A stretch of 64,000 nucleotides of DNA, from assembly GCF_954871325.1 (NCBI RefSeq), contig NC_088776.1:40008569-40072568 (forward strand). Direction: 5' to 3'. A program made the position numbers and the translations under genes. Below the pieces are notes generated by a model that saw only the letters and a list, made by a program, of their open reading frames with translations, was not told the DNA's origin and made no database searches. Shown in pieces: positions 37,110 through 47,662 of this stretch (positions within the stretch are counted from its first letter, which is position 1; every line of letters begins with the position of its first letter). This DNA comes from Gordionus sp. m RMFG-2023. Taxonomy: Eukaryota; Nematomorpha; Gordioida; Chordodea; Parachordodidae.

Positions 37110-38141
37110 TAATATATCAATAATTCATTGTCTATATTTCAATTATTTTTGCAAAGATTATAATTTTTATCGATGGGTTTAATTTAATCGTCAATATGTT
37201 TCATTAATGTTTGCTAGGTATAATTAATTTTAAATAATTGATCTTAATATCAGCCTAAAATTTATATATTCATATTTGTGACAATATATATTATATTATC
37301 ACAATATATATATATGAAGATTAGTTTGCAAGATAATTACTTAGGTCTGAAATTATATTAAAATTGAAATGTATTATGAAAATCACATTAATAAATTTAT
37401 ATAATAATTATTATTACATTTATAAAATATTATTTTTTAACCTGTAATAGAAGGATTTTTCTTAATGAGATATCATTTTCATTATAGCTTCTTCATAATA
37501 TTTTTTAGTAAAAATTTTCATATTTTGAATTTTGCATATATATTTGGGTACCATAATAATATAATAAAAATTGATTGATATTACTGACTAGCCACGATTC
37601 TACTAACCTCAATGGTGTCAATATTACTAATTTGATCTTAACATATATTTAAGCATTATATATCAATTTAATTTTACAAATATTAAAATAGATATTTAAC
37701 TTTCATATAATATCCATTTTGCCATGTTTAAACTTTTAATTTTTTAATACAACCTAATGATATTAAGTGAAAATATTGTAATTTTTAGGTCTAAAACATG
37801 TCATAACAGATAAAAATGTAAATAGCTAAATATTATAAATTATTTTTATCCCCAAATATGAATATTATAGATTTCAACTTCTAATCGTTACTGATTTTAA
37901 AATAAAATCCTTTGAACCGACAAGCCCCTTTCGCCAACTAACCCTGGTTTCCCTTACCCGGGTCTGGGCGTAATATATATTTTTTTTAAAACACCCGTGC
38001 CGGGCCTAAAAATTTTTTTTTAAAAAAATACCCGGGCCAGGCCATATATTTTAAAACCAAATATTTTAAATCATCATTATTATCTACAAATTAAAAATTA
38101 ATATAATATTTAAAAAAATCCGGGCCGGGTTTAGGTTTCTG

Positions 38142-38900
38142 AAAAATATATCATAAAATTTATGACGAAAAAAACCGTTTCTCTTATTTTTACGAAAATC
38201 CAGGAGATACCAGTGTATTTTTTTTATGTTCTGTAAAGTATGAAGATGACTTTGAGTACCATAATTCTATATATATATAATTATATAGGAATGTCGTTAG
38301 TGGTATATATTTATAGGATCATTTTTTGAAAAAAAACATTTTTTTTCGAATTTCATTCTACAACATTTGGAAACTCATCAATGAACCCTTTGAAGAAAAT
38401 TTACCGATTCATTATCAAAGAATTGATTTAAAATAAATATATATGAAATTGAATCAATAAGCTAAGTAAAAATTGAGATCCTTTTATTACCTTACATAAA
38501 TAATGCGCAAAGATTTTTGGCACTATAATGAACACTAATTTATGTGTAGCTTTAAAGTGGGTTTATTTCACCGGGATTTTGCTCGATTACCATAAAATTA
38601 TCGTACATCCTTTAAAAAAGCTAACCATCTTATAGGCCCGCGAAGTTGGGCCTACCATTTTGAATTTTTAAATGATTATAGGCTGGATTGGGTTGTACTG
38701 AGCTTGTGCATTTTTCGGTCTCATATGTGTAATTACTAACTTTACAGTTATCCAACTAATTTATGTAAAATTCTGTTATGCAATACCGTAGAGAATTACT
38801 TAATTGCGGATATTTTTTTAAAAAAAATAAAATTCACCTATGAGGTATTTTACCATATTTTTCAGCGAGTATTATCGCTTATTATTTAAAAAATACATGT
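38142..38900. other. AT-rich spacer, no gene seen
   Basis: No coding signal. A short GC patch near 38636-38655 (GCCCGCGAAGTTGGGCC) may be a relic of a transposon end. Confidence 0.4.
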
Positions 38901-38904
38901 AAAA

Positions 38905-39200
38905 AGCTAATATTTTGAGAATATTATATTGAATTTATAAAAATTATAAAACTGTTATTTATAAAAATGGATATTTTGAGCATATACTATATTTTATATT
39001 GCATTTATAAAAATAAAACTAATATTCATAAAAATGGTAATAATATTTTGAGCATATACTATATTTTATATTGCATTTAAAAAAAATAAAACTAATATTT
39101 AATTTATAAAAATGGAAAATATTTTGAGAATATAATATATTGTATTTAATTTATAAAATAAAAATAAATCGCTATTTAAAAAAATTCATGTATAATAAAT
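38905..39200 (+). repeat. Approximately 70-bp AT-rich tandem repeat
   Basis: Four to five units share TATTTTGAG(C/A)ATATACTATA, then TTATAAAAATAAAACTAATA, then an ATAAAAATGG block. Confidence 0.65.
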
Positions 39201-39441
39201 AGTATTTTGAAAATATAATCTAATTGCACAATATTAATATAATTTATTTTATAATATAAATTTTTAACAAAAGAATATAATTGTATTATATAATATTGTA
39301 AAAAAAATAATGAAAAATGTTGGATTAAAAACTTTCATGACTCAAGGTAAATATAATAAATGCAATAAATATTTGACAGTTTGCAAAGTAAAAAACCAGC
39401 ATGATTGTCGAAACCCTATACTCAAGAAAGATATTAAAAAT

Positions 39442-40499
39442 TCACAAATTATCATAAAGAAATAGAAGCATATCTACCTTTTCAGGTTGAAGATTACTTC
39501 TTCTTTCTTCAAGAATTCTCCCAGTAGTGGAAAAATTCGGCTCACAGCTTGCACTTGAAGCAGGAATTGCCAATACCCGTTTTGCCAATTTTGCTAAAAT
39601 TGGAAATTCGCTTTGATGAGCCGCCCACCACTCTAACAAATTATCCACCTTAAATGTTTATTCTATTTTTTTATTTATGTAATTATAATATTCATCATCG
39701 GGTATTGACATATTACAGAATTACCATCGCCCCATTTGTCATAAAACGATTCAGTTTGTTTAACAACAGTCGTAATTTGACTGGTCGATGGTATTTCATT
39801 TACTTCCTGAGCCTCTTGTAATTTAATATAATCTTTTATATAGTTTTCCGTCATCTTGCGATCTGTCCCTGACAACATACGTAATTGCTTTAATTTGGGA
39901 CAGAGAAAAAGAGAAATAAAATGATACTTGTGTAAAACAAATTTTCAATTAAAAAATGCTTAATATTAAGTAAAATCAATTTTATTTATCCTTTTTCTCT
40001 TTGAAAGGTATTACAAACTTCAAGAAGTGATATTCCTTTATTTGATTGTTTTGGTAAAATATATTCTAAAAATTTAGATATTAATTATAAAAAAATATAT
40101 TAATAATACTTGAATATTGGGGCTTATTTAAGATATTCCTTTATTTGATTGTATTGGTAAATTATGTTGTAAAAATTTAGATATGAATTATAAAAAAATA
40201 TATTAATACTTTGAATAAATTTGCAGGAAATTAATAGATCGATCTGTGGGTGTTAGGTAGTGTTAACTATCACCCAATATTATATTAATCGAAACTATAA
40301 TATAATATAATCTTATAACCATTAACTCATAATGTAAAAAATTTTATAAAAAATATTAAGGCCCGGCCCGGCCCGGGTTTAACAATCTTAGGCCCGGCCC
40401 GGATATATTTTAAAAAATTTTTTAGGCCCAGCCCGGGTATATTAAAAAAATTTAAAATACGGCCCGGGCCGGGTTTAGGGCCGGGCCTGCAGGTCTCTG
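39442..40499 (-). mobile_element. hAT fragment: transposase C-terminus to terminal repeat
   Basis: The minus strand at 39648-39442 encodes the hAT dimerisation domain: ANLKVLAIPASSA-like codons, then CEPNFSTTGRILEERRSNL, followed by PEKV. Bases 39878-39675 encode an upstream piece (FYDKWGDGN). Rightward, 40360-40499 is the element's GGCCCGG-rich terminus, ending GCAGGTCTCTG. The middle of the transposase and the opposite terminus are missing. Confidence 0.75.
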
Positions 40500-40798
40500 A
40501 TATAAATAAAAAAAATATATTATAAGAAATGTCAATCAAGTTGATATTATTTGTTTGTATATTTTTTTTTATATAAAGCATTCATTCTGTTTTTGATATG
40601 ATTTTCTTTTATACTGATATTTGGGATGATTCATTCTTTTGTTTATATTTTTTATTTTGGTATTGATATTTGGAATAAAGAAGAATATTGGAAATAGAAG
40701 ACATGCATTATCTAGAATATTGGAAATAAAATGTCATTTTAGTTACTTATGATAATATTTTATTAGTATCCATATTATTTTGGAATAAATCAAATAAG

Positions 40799-40903
40799 GA
40801 TTTAAAAAAATACTTATTAACTCTACCTCACATGGCTCGATTATTATTAGGTTCTAATTTAGCTGTTGCTCATAATGCAACTGCCCTTTTACAAAAACAA
40901 GAG
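40799..40903 (+). CDS. Candidate small coding exon (copy 1), unrecognised
   Basis: Bounded by AATAAG on the left and GAG|GTCTGT on the right, a 105-base segment is open in phase 0 for 35 codons. It contains LTLPHMARLLLGSNL and then HNATALLQKQE. Codon content looks more gene-like than its AT-rich surroundings. I recognise no family. No neighbouring exon was found that would join it, so it could be chance. It is duplicated with the 620-bp unit. Confidence 0.3.
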
Positions 40904-41418
40904 GTCTGTTTTTGCGACCATTATTAAAATATTTTTGGCTATATTTTATAAATGGTTTCAAAGGGAAATCGGCAATATAAGAAGTTAATTGAATGTTTAA
41001 ATATTTCGATCCTCTCCTATATTTTTTTTTTTTTCAAATTTTTATGTTTTATTGTAAATTTTTCGAAATCTTAATTATCACCTACCAATATTTTGTAGGG
41101 CCGGGCCTGCAGGTCTCTGATATAAATAAAAAAAATATATTATAAGAAATGTCAATCAAGTTGATATTATTTGTTTGTATATTTTTTTTTATATAAAGCA
41201 TTCATTCTGTTTTTGATATGATTTTCTTTTATACTGATATTTGGGATGATTCATTCTTTTGTTTATATTTTTTATTTTGGTATTGATATTTGGAATAAAG
41301 AAGAATATTGGAAATAGAAGACATGCATTATCTAGAATATTGGCAATAAAATGTCATTTTAGTTACTTATGATAATATTTTATTAGTATCCATATTATTT
41401 TGGAATAAATCAAATAAG

Positions 41419-41523
41419 GATTTAAAAAAATACTTATTAACTCTACCTCACATGGCTCGATTATTATTAGGTTCTAATTTAGCTGTTGCTCATAATGCAA
41501 CTGCCCTTTTACAAAAACAAGAG
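41419..41523 (+). CDS. Candidate small coding exon (copy 2), unrecognised
   Basis: Exact-looking second copy of the 35-codon candidate at 40799-40903. If real, the gene would have a duplicated in-phase exon. Confidence 0.3.
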
Positions 41524-41716
41524 GTCTGTTTTTGCGACCATTATTAAAATATTTTTGGCTATATTTTATAAATGGTTTCAAAGGGAAATCGGCAATATAA
41601 GAAGTTAATTGAATGTTTAAATATTTCGATCCTCTCCTATATTTTTTTTTTTTTCAAATTTTTATGTTTTATTGTAAATTTTTCGAAATCTTAATTATCA
41701 CCTACCAATATTTTGT

Positions 41717-42112
41717 TAAAATTTTTCGCCATCACAATCATTTTATAACTCTCTCATTTTTTTATGTAAACTGAGCTTGTTAAAAAAAATTACTTTAATT
41801 TAATTTCTGAGTGTATCAAAATTTCGTTAAACCGATTTTTAAGCAATTTTTTGGGTGCTTTTCCCCTGTTTTTTATATATAAAATTTTATCTTCTTTTTT
41901 TAAAGGGTTTATCAGTTTTTTTTATATACTAACTAAATTAAATGTCTTGAGTTGAATTAATTTAGATCTATTCCTTTCAATTTAACTTTAAAAAAGTTTA
42001 AATTAATTTTCTTTTATCTTGTTTTTAATATATTATTAAATATTTACTTATAAAATAAAATTTTAAATGTTCGACTCACCATAAATAAAAATATGGCCTA
42101 TACAATTTATAT
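41717..42112. other. AT-rich spacer, no gene seen
   Basis: Nothing supportable. Confidence 0.4.
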
Positions 42113-42584
42113 GCCCAATCCAGGGGCGGACTGGCGACGTTACGGCCTCGTGGGCATTTTTTTATAGCGGCCTCATTTTTATATTTTTATTACTTGTTAT
42201 TTTTTATAGGTTCAAACAATTTACATTTTAAAAAAAGAAAAGAATAATGACACGATAATCATATATTTTATTTTAAAAATTGCACATATAAAAAAATATT
42301 CATTACACATATATATTTTATATTAGATTTACAAGGATATTGCACTATAAAATCAAATCATACATCACATGTTAAATATAATGTAATACATACTCAATAT
42401 ATAAAATCAATTAATTACACATATAAAATTATAACAATTATACAATATTGCACAGACACATATAAAATTATAACAATTATACAATATTGCACAGAGAATA
42501 AAACTGTTGCACTTATAAAATTAGAGATCATATTGTAATAGATATAAATAAGATTTAAATAAATGAATTAATAATATATAATTT

Positions 42585-43570
42585 TTATGTTAATAAATCT
42601 CTCATTAACTTTGAACCTTTGCGTAAATAAACAAGATTATCTTCTATTTCAATCTGCGATAATAGTTCTCGTTCAACTGACATCATTAAAAACGCTTCTA
42701 ATTTTTCTTGGCCTATATTAGCTCTCAGCCTATTTTTTATAATTTTCAATTTGCTAAATGTTCTCTCGCAATTAACCTGCGTAAATGATAAAGTTAAAAT
42801 GTATTCATACGCCAGAAATAAATTAGTGTATGCACTTGTATGCATATTGTACCTCTTAAGAATTTCATACACGCATATTAAACAATTGTTACATTTATCA
42901 CACTTCGAGTTATTATAATATTGTAGTATTCCATCTTCTTCATTCGACTCCTCACTTGTACATAAGATATCATCGTCCGTTTCATTTAATTCTGCTATTA
43001 AATCTTTGAATACACTAGAAAATGAACACAATTCGTGATGTAATTTATCACTCGATATATTTGCCAATTGCGCCAGTTTTTCCAAGGCCATTTCAGAAAT
43101 ACCTTTACTATTTATGTCATCAAAATGCCTTGGATGCAAATATCGCACATTCAAAATAAGCTTTCTATTCGCAGAAAAGCGTTCCGACAAACTGTTTATA
43201 ATTTGATCAATTATAGGACGAAATACTTCAACCCTATAAAGGTCAATCGATTCTTGAGGACGTTCATTCTGGCCTTCATCACTATATATTCTCTTTACTC
43301 GTCCTATTCGAATTTTTGGCAGAGCAGTCTGTACACAGATACTCTCCGGAAACTTTAAATATGAAAGTGTTTCATTTAAATCAGAAGCCATTTTTATTGC
43401 TTTATTTTGAATTGATGTAATAGTTATCGATGACACAGAAGACTTAGCATCTTCTATCATCTTCCATGCCGACAAAATATCTAAATTTTTGGTTTGAAGA
43501 TACAATGACAATAGCCCCATTATTTCAAAAATTTCTAAATATATTACAGCTGTACTAAGAGTCTTAAATT
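42585..43570 (-). pseudogene. hAT transposase, C-terminal part with dimerisation domain
   Basis: In the frame that continues from about 43570, sense runs through AVIYLEIFEIMGLLSLYLQ and on for the 311 codons starting at ATG 43520. The C-terminal hAT dimerisation domain is clear: ILTLSFTQVNCERTFSKLK, followed by NRLRANIGQEKLEAFLMMS. The join with the upstream frame falls near 43545-43570 and reflects a single frame change. The acidic middle (EESNEEDGILQYY) is followed by a cysteine cluster CDKCNNCLIC of unknown role. Otherwise open to the normal end. Confidence 0.85.
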
Positions 43571-45334
43571 TACATAAATTTCTATCAACGACTGCGCTTC
43601 TGATGAGGTTTTTGCCTCAAATGATTTATTATCTATTATAAATCGAAGTGCACTTATAGTTATTGGAAGTAAGCTCTCTTTGCCATATATCCATTTAAGG
43701 GCTTTTTCACGTGCCCACCACCTTGTCTCACCTATTTTTTGCAGCCTTCTCAGTTTATTTTGGCCAGTTGAGTTATTCTGTTTCACCCAAGCGTCCATCC
43801 TTTTATATGATTCACCAAAGAAAGTTGCTAGTCTGTTCAATAATCCAAATAAAATTTTGCCTTCATTATTATCGCATGAATCACATATACAGAGATTTAA
43901 TATGTGACTATAACACCAAATATACAAGCTACCTGGAGCCTCTTGTCTAATAAGAGCTTGCAACCCAACAAATTCCCCCCGCATATTTGCAGCACCATCA
44001 AATGATTCTCCAATTATATTTCTCATTTGAATTCCATGTTTTAAAAAGCATTCACTCAAGATATCAAAAAATCCTTTTCCAGAAGAGTTCGTAACTTTTG
44101 TAAGTGCAAAAAGCCTTTCTGTTATTTTACCATTATATATGTATCGTAGGCAAATGGTTGCTTGATCATAAACGCAAATGTCTTGAGTACTATCCATTTG
44201 CAAACTAAACCGTTTGTTACCAATCTCCTTTTTTATTAAATTCCTGATTTGATCAAGAACAGCATCAATAATTTTGTTGACAGTTGTTTTTGACAACAAG
44301 GTTATGAGAGAACCTCTTCCCTTCGATTTTGATTTGTTAGACAGTTTAAGCGTATCTTTTCTACGTTTGCTTTTTAAAATAGCCTTCTCTAAATGATCTC
44401 TAGGTATTTGATCATTCTTTGATATAATACGGATCATTTCCAGGAAATTGCCATGATTTAAATTTTCATTATCAAAGAGGCTAAGTGTTTCGGTAGCATT
44501 TGATCCTCTGTATGGTAAGTTTTGTTTACCTAAAAACTTTATTATCTCAAATATTTGTTTTATTATGTGGATTTTGTTATGAATTTGTCGATTTTTTTCA
44601 TTTAATATTTTAACGCTAATTGAATTATTAAATGACTGGTTTTTTGAAGCTCTGAGGTAGGCCTCGACAGCACTAATATGCACTTTTGAATTTTCATGTA
44701 TTTTAATAACTGAGTGCATGTGACGAAAATTTGTAGAGCCTGTTGTGAAAGTGTTTTCACATACTGAAAATGCCAGGCAGATTGAGCAGTACACAGCTTG
44801 GGCTTTATTGCATATAATTTTTATGGTAACCCATTTTCTAGGTATTTTTTCACTCATTACCATTCGATAATATAATTTATCATATTTAATGTTTATTGGT
44901 TCTATAGGATGTTGCATTAAAAATCTAAGTTTTTGAGGTATAGTGGCTGTTAATTGCAAATTAAAATTTTCATGTGTATGCATATCCAATTCTGATAATC
45001 CACTTTGAGAAATATCTGAAGGCATTATTGATGTAGTTGCTTCTGACAAGTGTGAGGATAGTGGCAATGATTGAACTGATGCCATAATACATGAAGATGT
45101 TGCAGATAAGGTAGTTGTTTCAGGTAGTGGTAAATGGGAGGCAGTTGTTGATATCTCTAAAAAAATAGTTTATTTACATGAAGTAATAGCATTTGAAATA
45201 CTTGGTATTGATTTATCAAAAAAAGATAATTTAAGTTGTTTTGGATCAGCACCAGCTGCTTTGAGACCAGCAGCATTTTTTTTTCTTAATTTTTTAGCTC
45301 CACCTTTAAATTTTCTTTTGGCATTACTATGCAT
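43544..45334 (-). pseudogene. hAT transposase, N-terminal and catalytic part
   Basis: From 45334 the minus strand reads a basic N-terminus (KRKFKGGAKKLRKKN) of the kind that starts many ZMYM1-like hAT proteins. A TAA at 45172-45170 interrupts it. The same frame runs on from ATG 45085 for 513 codons. It contains a TTF-type zinc finger (AVYCSICLAFS, then GSTNFRHMHSVIKIHENSK), the first catalytic region (LQMDSTQDICVYD), IGESFDGAANMRG with a further acidic site, and IWCYSHILNLCICDSCD. The frame ends at 43544 where the coding sense moves to another frame. The GT...AG pair around the TAA would not restore the frame, so this is a true stop rather than an intron. Confidence 0.85.
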
Positions 45335-45344
45335 ATATGAAAAT

Positions 45345-45660
45345 ATATCAATTCAACTAAAATAAAATTTATTATAATTTTTTTAAAGAATTGTATTTTA
45401 ATATAAAGCATAAAGTAATCTATTATGTTACCGGCCAGTAATAATAATAAAAAAACATTACTATCTTTGGGTTATGAAATATAAATAAGTTTTTTAAAAA
45501 TATATCAATTAAACTAAAATAAAATTTATTATAATTTTTTTTAAAGAATTGTATTTTAATATAAAGCAAAAAGTAAGTTATGTTACCAGCCAGTAATAAT
45601 AATAAAAAAACATTACTATCTTTGGGTTATGAAATATAAATAAGTTTTTTACTTTTGACT
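45345..45660 (+). repeat. Two-copy direct repeat inside the hAT
   Basis: An approximately 150-bp unit (ATATCAATT-AACTAAAATAA, then GTTACC-GCCAGTAATAATA, then TCTTTGGGTTATGAAATATA) occurs twice in tandem. Confidence 0.85.
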
Positions 45661-45774
45661 ATTTACATACATCTCAATTTACGTGTAAAAATAGTATATA
45701 AAGTTGATTCTTTTCTTATATTATGTTTGTTTGCTAATGATCAGTAAATTGTTGTAATACAAATATTAGGCGCA

Positions 45775-46370
45775 CAAAAGTTTCCTCTACAATAAATTAA
45801 TGTATAAAAATATAATATAATAAATTAATGAAAACTTAGCTTTCACTCTACTCAAGCCCAAGCTCAAAAGGATCAATGAATTAAGAACAAGATAGTTTCC
45901 TATTTTACAATAAATTAATGTATAAAAATATAATATAAATTAATGAAAACTTAGCTTTCACTCTACTCAAGCCCAAGCTCAAAAGGATCAATGAATTAAG
46001 AACAAGAAATACAATCAATCACAATAGTTTCCTATATACAATAAATTAATGTATAAAAATTAATATAATAAATTAATGAAAACTTAGCTTTCACTCTACT
46101 CAAGCCCAAGCTCAAAAGGATCAATGAATTAAGAACAAGAAATATAATCAATCATAGTTTCCTATATACAATAAATTAATGTATAAAAATATAATATAAA
46201 TTAATGAAAACCTAGCTTTCACTCTACTCAAGCCCAAGCTCAAAAGGATCAATGAATTAAGAAGAAGAAATACAATCAATCACTATAGTTTCCTATATAC
46301 AATAAATTAATGTATAAAAATTAATATGATAAATTAATCAAAACTTAGCTTTCACTCTACTCAAACTCAA
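45775..46370 (+). repeat. Five-copy approximately 120-bp tandem repeat inside the hAT
   Basis: The units contain ACAATAAATTAATGTATAAA, then TGAAAACTTAGCTTTCACTC, then CAAGCCCAAGCTCAAAAGGA, then TCAATGAATTAAGAA. The last unit is truncated. The array lies between the transposase start and the terminus, a usual place for subterminal binding-site repeats. Confidence 0.85.
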
Positions 46371-46846
46371 ACATAAGTGTTTTCACTTCCTTTAAAAAAA
46401 AACGAAAAGCACGTGGTAAATGATATATAGCGTCAAGCGACGTAATTGATATTTTTTGCATTCAAATATAGTAAACGACATGATAATTCTTCTCAGGGAA
46501 TGTTATATTCAAATAATAGATATCATTAAAAATAAATAAATGATAAGAGAAAATAATGTGAACAAAATAATATTTTTTTTTCCTACCGGCCTCTTTTTTG
46601 ATATTTTCCTCTCATCGGCCTCAAAATCGACATTTTCTCGCGGCCTCGTGGGCAAAATGCCCACTGGGTCTTATGGCCAGTCCGCCCCTGGCCCAATCAG
46701 TGTTTTTCATTAAATTTATTTTTTAAATATGATGTATTTGTTTGTTTTATAATATCAATAATAATTTTTTATAAGTGCCATTTATAATTTTACCTTTTTT
46801 TTGAAAAAAGATTTTATCTTGTTTTGATCTTGTGTTCCCTTAAATT

Positions 46847-47662
46847 ATGCGAAAATATCTATCTTCATCCATCTTCGCACACTCATGTTTAAAGCTTTAC
46901 CAAATTATGATCTCCATCATAAAATTGGTATCCAGAACGTATAACGTGCTCTCCCGGATCTTGATAACCGATCACGAAAATTCACCCATTCATTTCGTGT
47001 TTTTCAAATCGAATACTGCTAGATTAATTCTATTAACACCGGTGTACCTTTTGTTGATTTGGTACAACTACTTATACATATTCGAGATCAGAAGGGATTC
47101 TCATATATATCTTTCGGATTCTTTTTCTTCTTGGAATTTCATTTCACGCGTACCATTTAACATGTCCTCCACATTTCTCAAGCTCTACACCTTTGACCCA
47201 TCCAAGGCGTTATACAAAATTTCAGATAAAAAATATTTATACCCAAAAGCTGAAAAGGACATATTTTATCCCAGTGACGAAGTGTCGTCAGATAACAAAG
47301 ATATTTTGTTGATTTTAGACTCCAAATTAGGAGTTATCGAAACTAGTATGATGGAGAGAGTTTTGCGGAATCCTATTATCGATTCGATGAGATTGAGTAG
47401 GTATTCCTATGATGTTCATTATTATTTATATCCTGCCACCTTATATCAAACGTTATACCAAAATTTGTACACAAATATTATGGGAGAAAACGCGACGGAT
47501 GCAGAAACAATATACAAAGCTCTAATATTCGAGAGTTTTGACCTGTACTTGAACTTTATATCTTTTAATCACTACAAGCATATATTGGACTCATACATTT
47601 TGAAATATGGCGCGGGAATAGTTGTTTTTGCCAATTTTGTGACATCTTCATTCAATCTAAAG
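46847..47662 (+). CDS. NDST: NDST exon 1
   Basis: 272 codons. Holds the N-terminal tail, the type II signal anchor (ARLILLTPVYLLLIWYNY), and the start of the N-deacetylase region with DILLILDSKLG and LKYGAGIVVF. The start ATG at 46847 is the first in the frame. A second Met 20 codons later is also possible. The donor is AAG|GTTTTT; reading past it gives a short false extension to 47716. An upstream non-coding exon cannot be excluded (there is an AG near 46810). Confidence 0.9.

Larger units (their letters stand above)
34626..37954. mobile_element. TIR element nested in the hAT MITE
   Basis: The ends GGGGAGACCAGGGCTAGTCGGCG and, reversed, AAGGGAAACCAGGGTTAGTTGGCG form an inverted pair. The flanks are compatible with a TA duplication. 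Apart from the inserted IS630/Tc1 element, its roughly 1.66 kb is AT-rich and non-coding. Near the left end GGGGCTGGTCGAATC echoes the terminal motif. The superfamily is not assigned. Confidence 0.6.
34552..38141. mobile_element. hAT MITE with GGCCCGG-rich ends, carrying two nested elements
   Basis: The left end is CAGAGACCTGCAGGCCC. The right end reversed reads CAGAAACCTAAACCCGGCCC. Flanks GATAATAT and AAAAATAT agree at 6 of 8. Its own sequence is only 34552-34625 and 37955-38141, rich in CCCGGGCC next to poly-A/T, like the ends at 40360-40499 and 48281-48572. Joining the two parts across the insert restores the family's AAATACCCGGG context. Confidence 0.6.
40477..41716 (+). repeat. 620-bp tandem duplication, two near-identical copies
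   Basis: Bases 40477-41096 and 41097-41716 are the same apart from one base that I noticed (A at 40726, C at 41346). The unit begins in the hAT terminus (AGGGCCGGGCCTGCAGGTCT), so that hAT end is also doubled. The near identity means a very recent event or an assembly artefact. Confidence 0.9.
42121..46690 (-). mobile_element. Nearly whole autonomous hAT element
   Basis: Perfect 15-bp terminal inverted repeats CAGGGGCGGACTGGC lie inside a perfect 8-bp duplication GCCCAATC (42113-42120 and 46691-46698). The 4570-bp element carries a TTF-zinc-finger hAT transposase on the minus strand (45334 to 42585), with only one in-frame stop and one frame change. The part beyond the gene, 45340-46380, holds two sets of tandem repeats. 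Perfect target duplication and light damage suggest recent insertion. It lies directly upstream of the NDST start codon. Related fragments are at 1-295, 6181-6640 and 9071-11741. Confidence 0.93.

Noticed and set aside
34552-40499. A single hAT spanning both GCAGG-type ends
   Set aside because: The flanking 8-mers do not match and the transposase C-terminus lies at the wrong side. Two separate elements explain the data better.
43068-43950. Plus-strand open frames of 75-96 codons
   Set aside because: Antisense shadows of the hAT transposase at 42585-45334.
45165-45200. 21-base intron (GT...AG) around the TAA in the hAT N-terminus
   Set aside because: Removing it would create another stop and it is too short for a spliceosomal intron, so it is treated as a plain stop.
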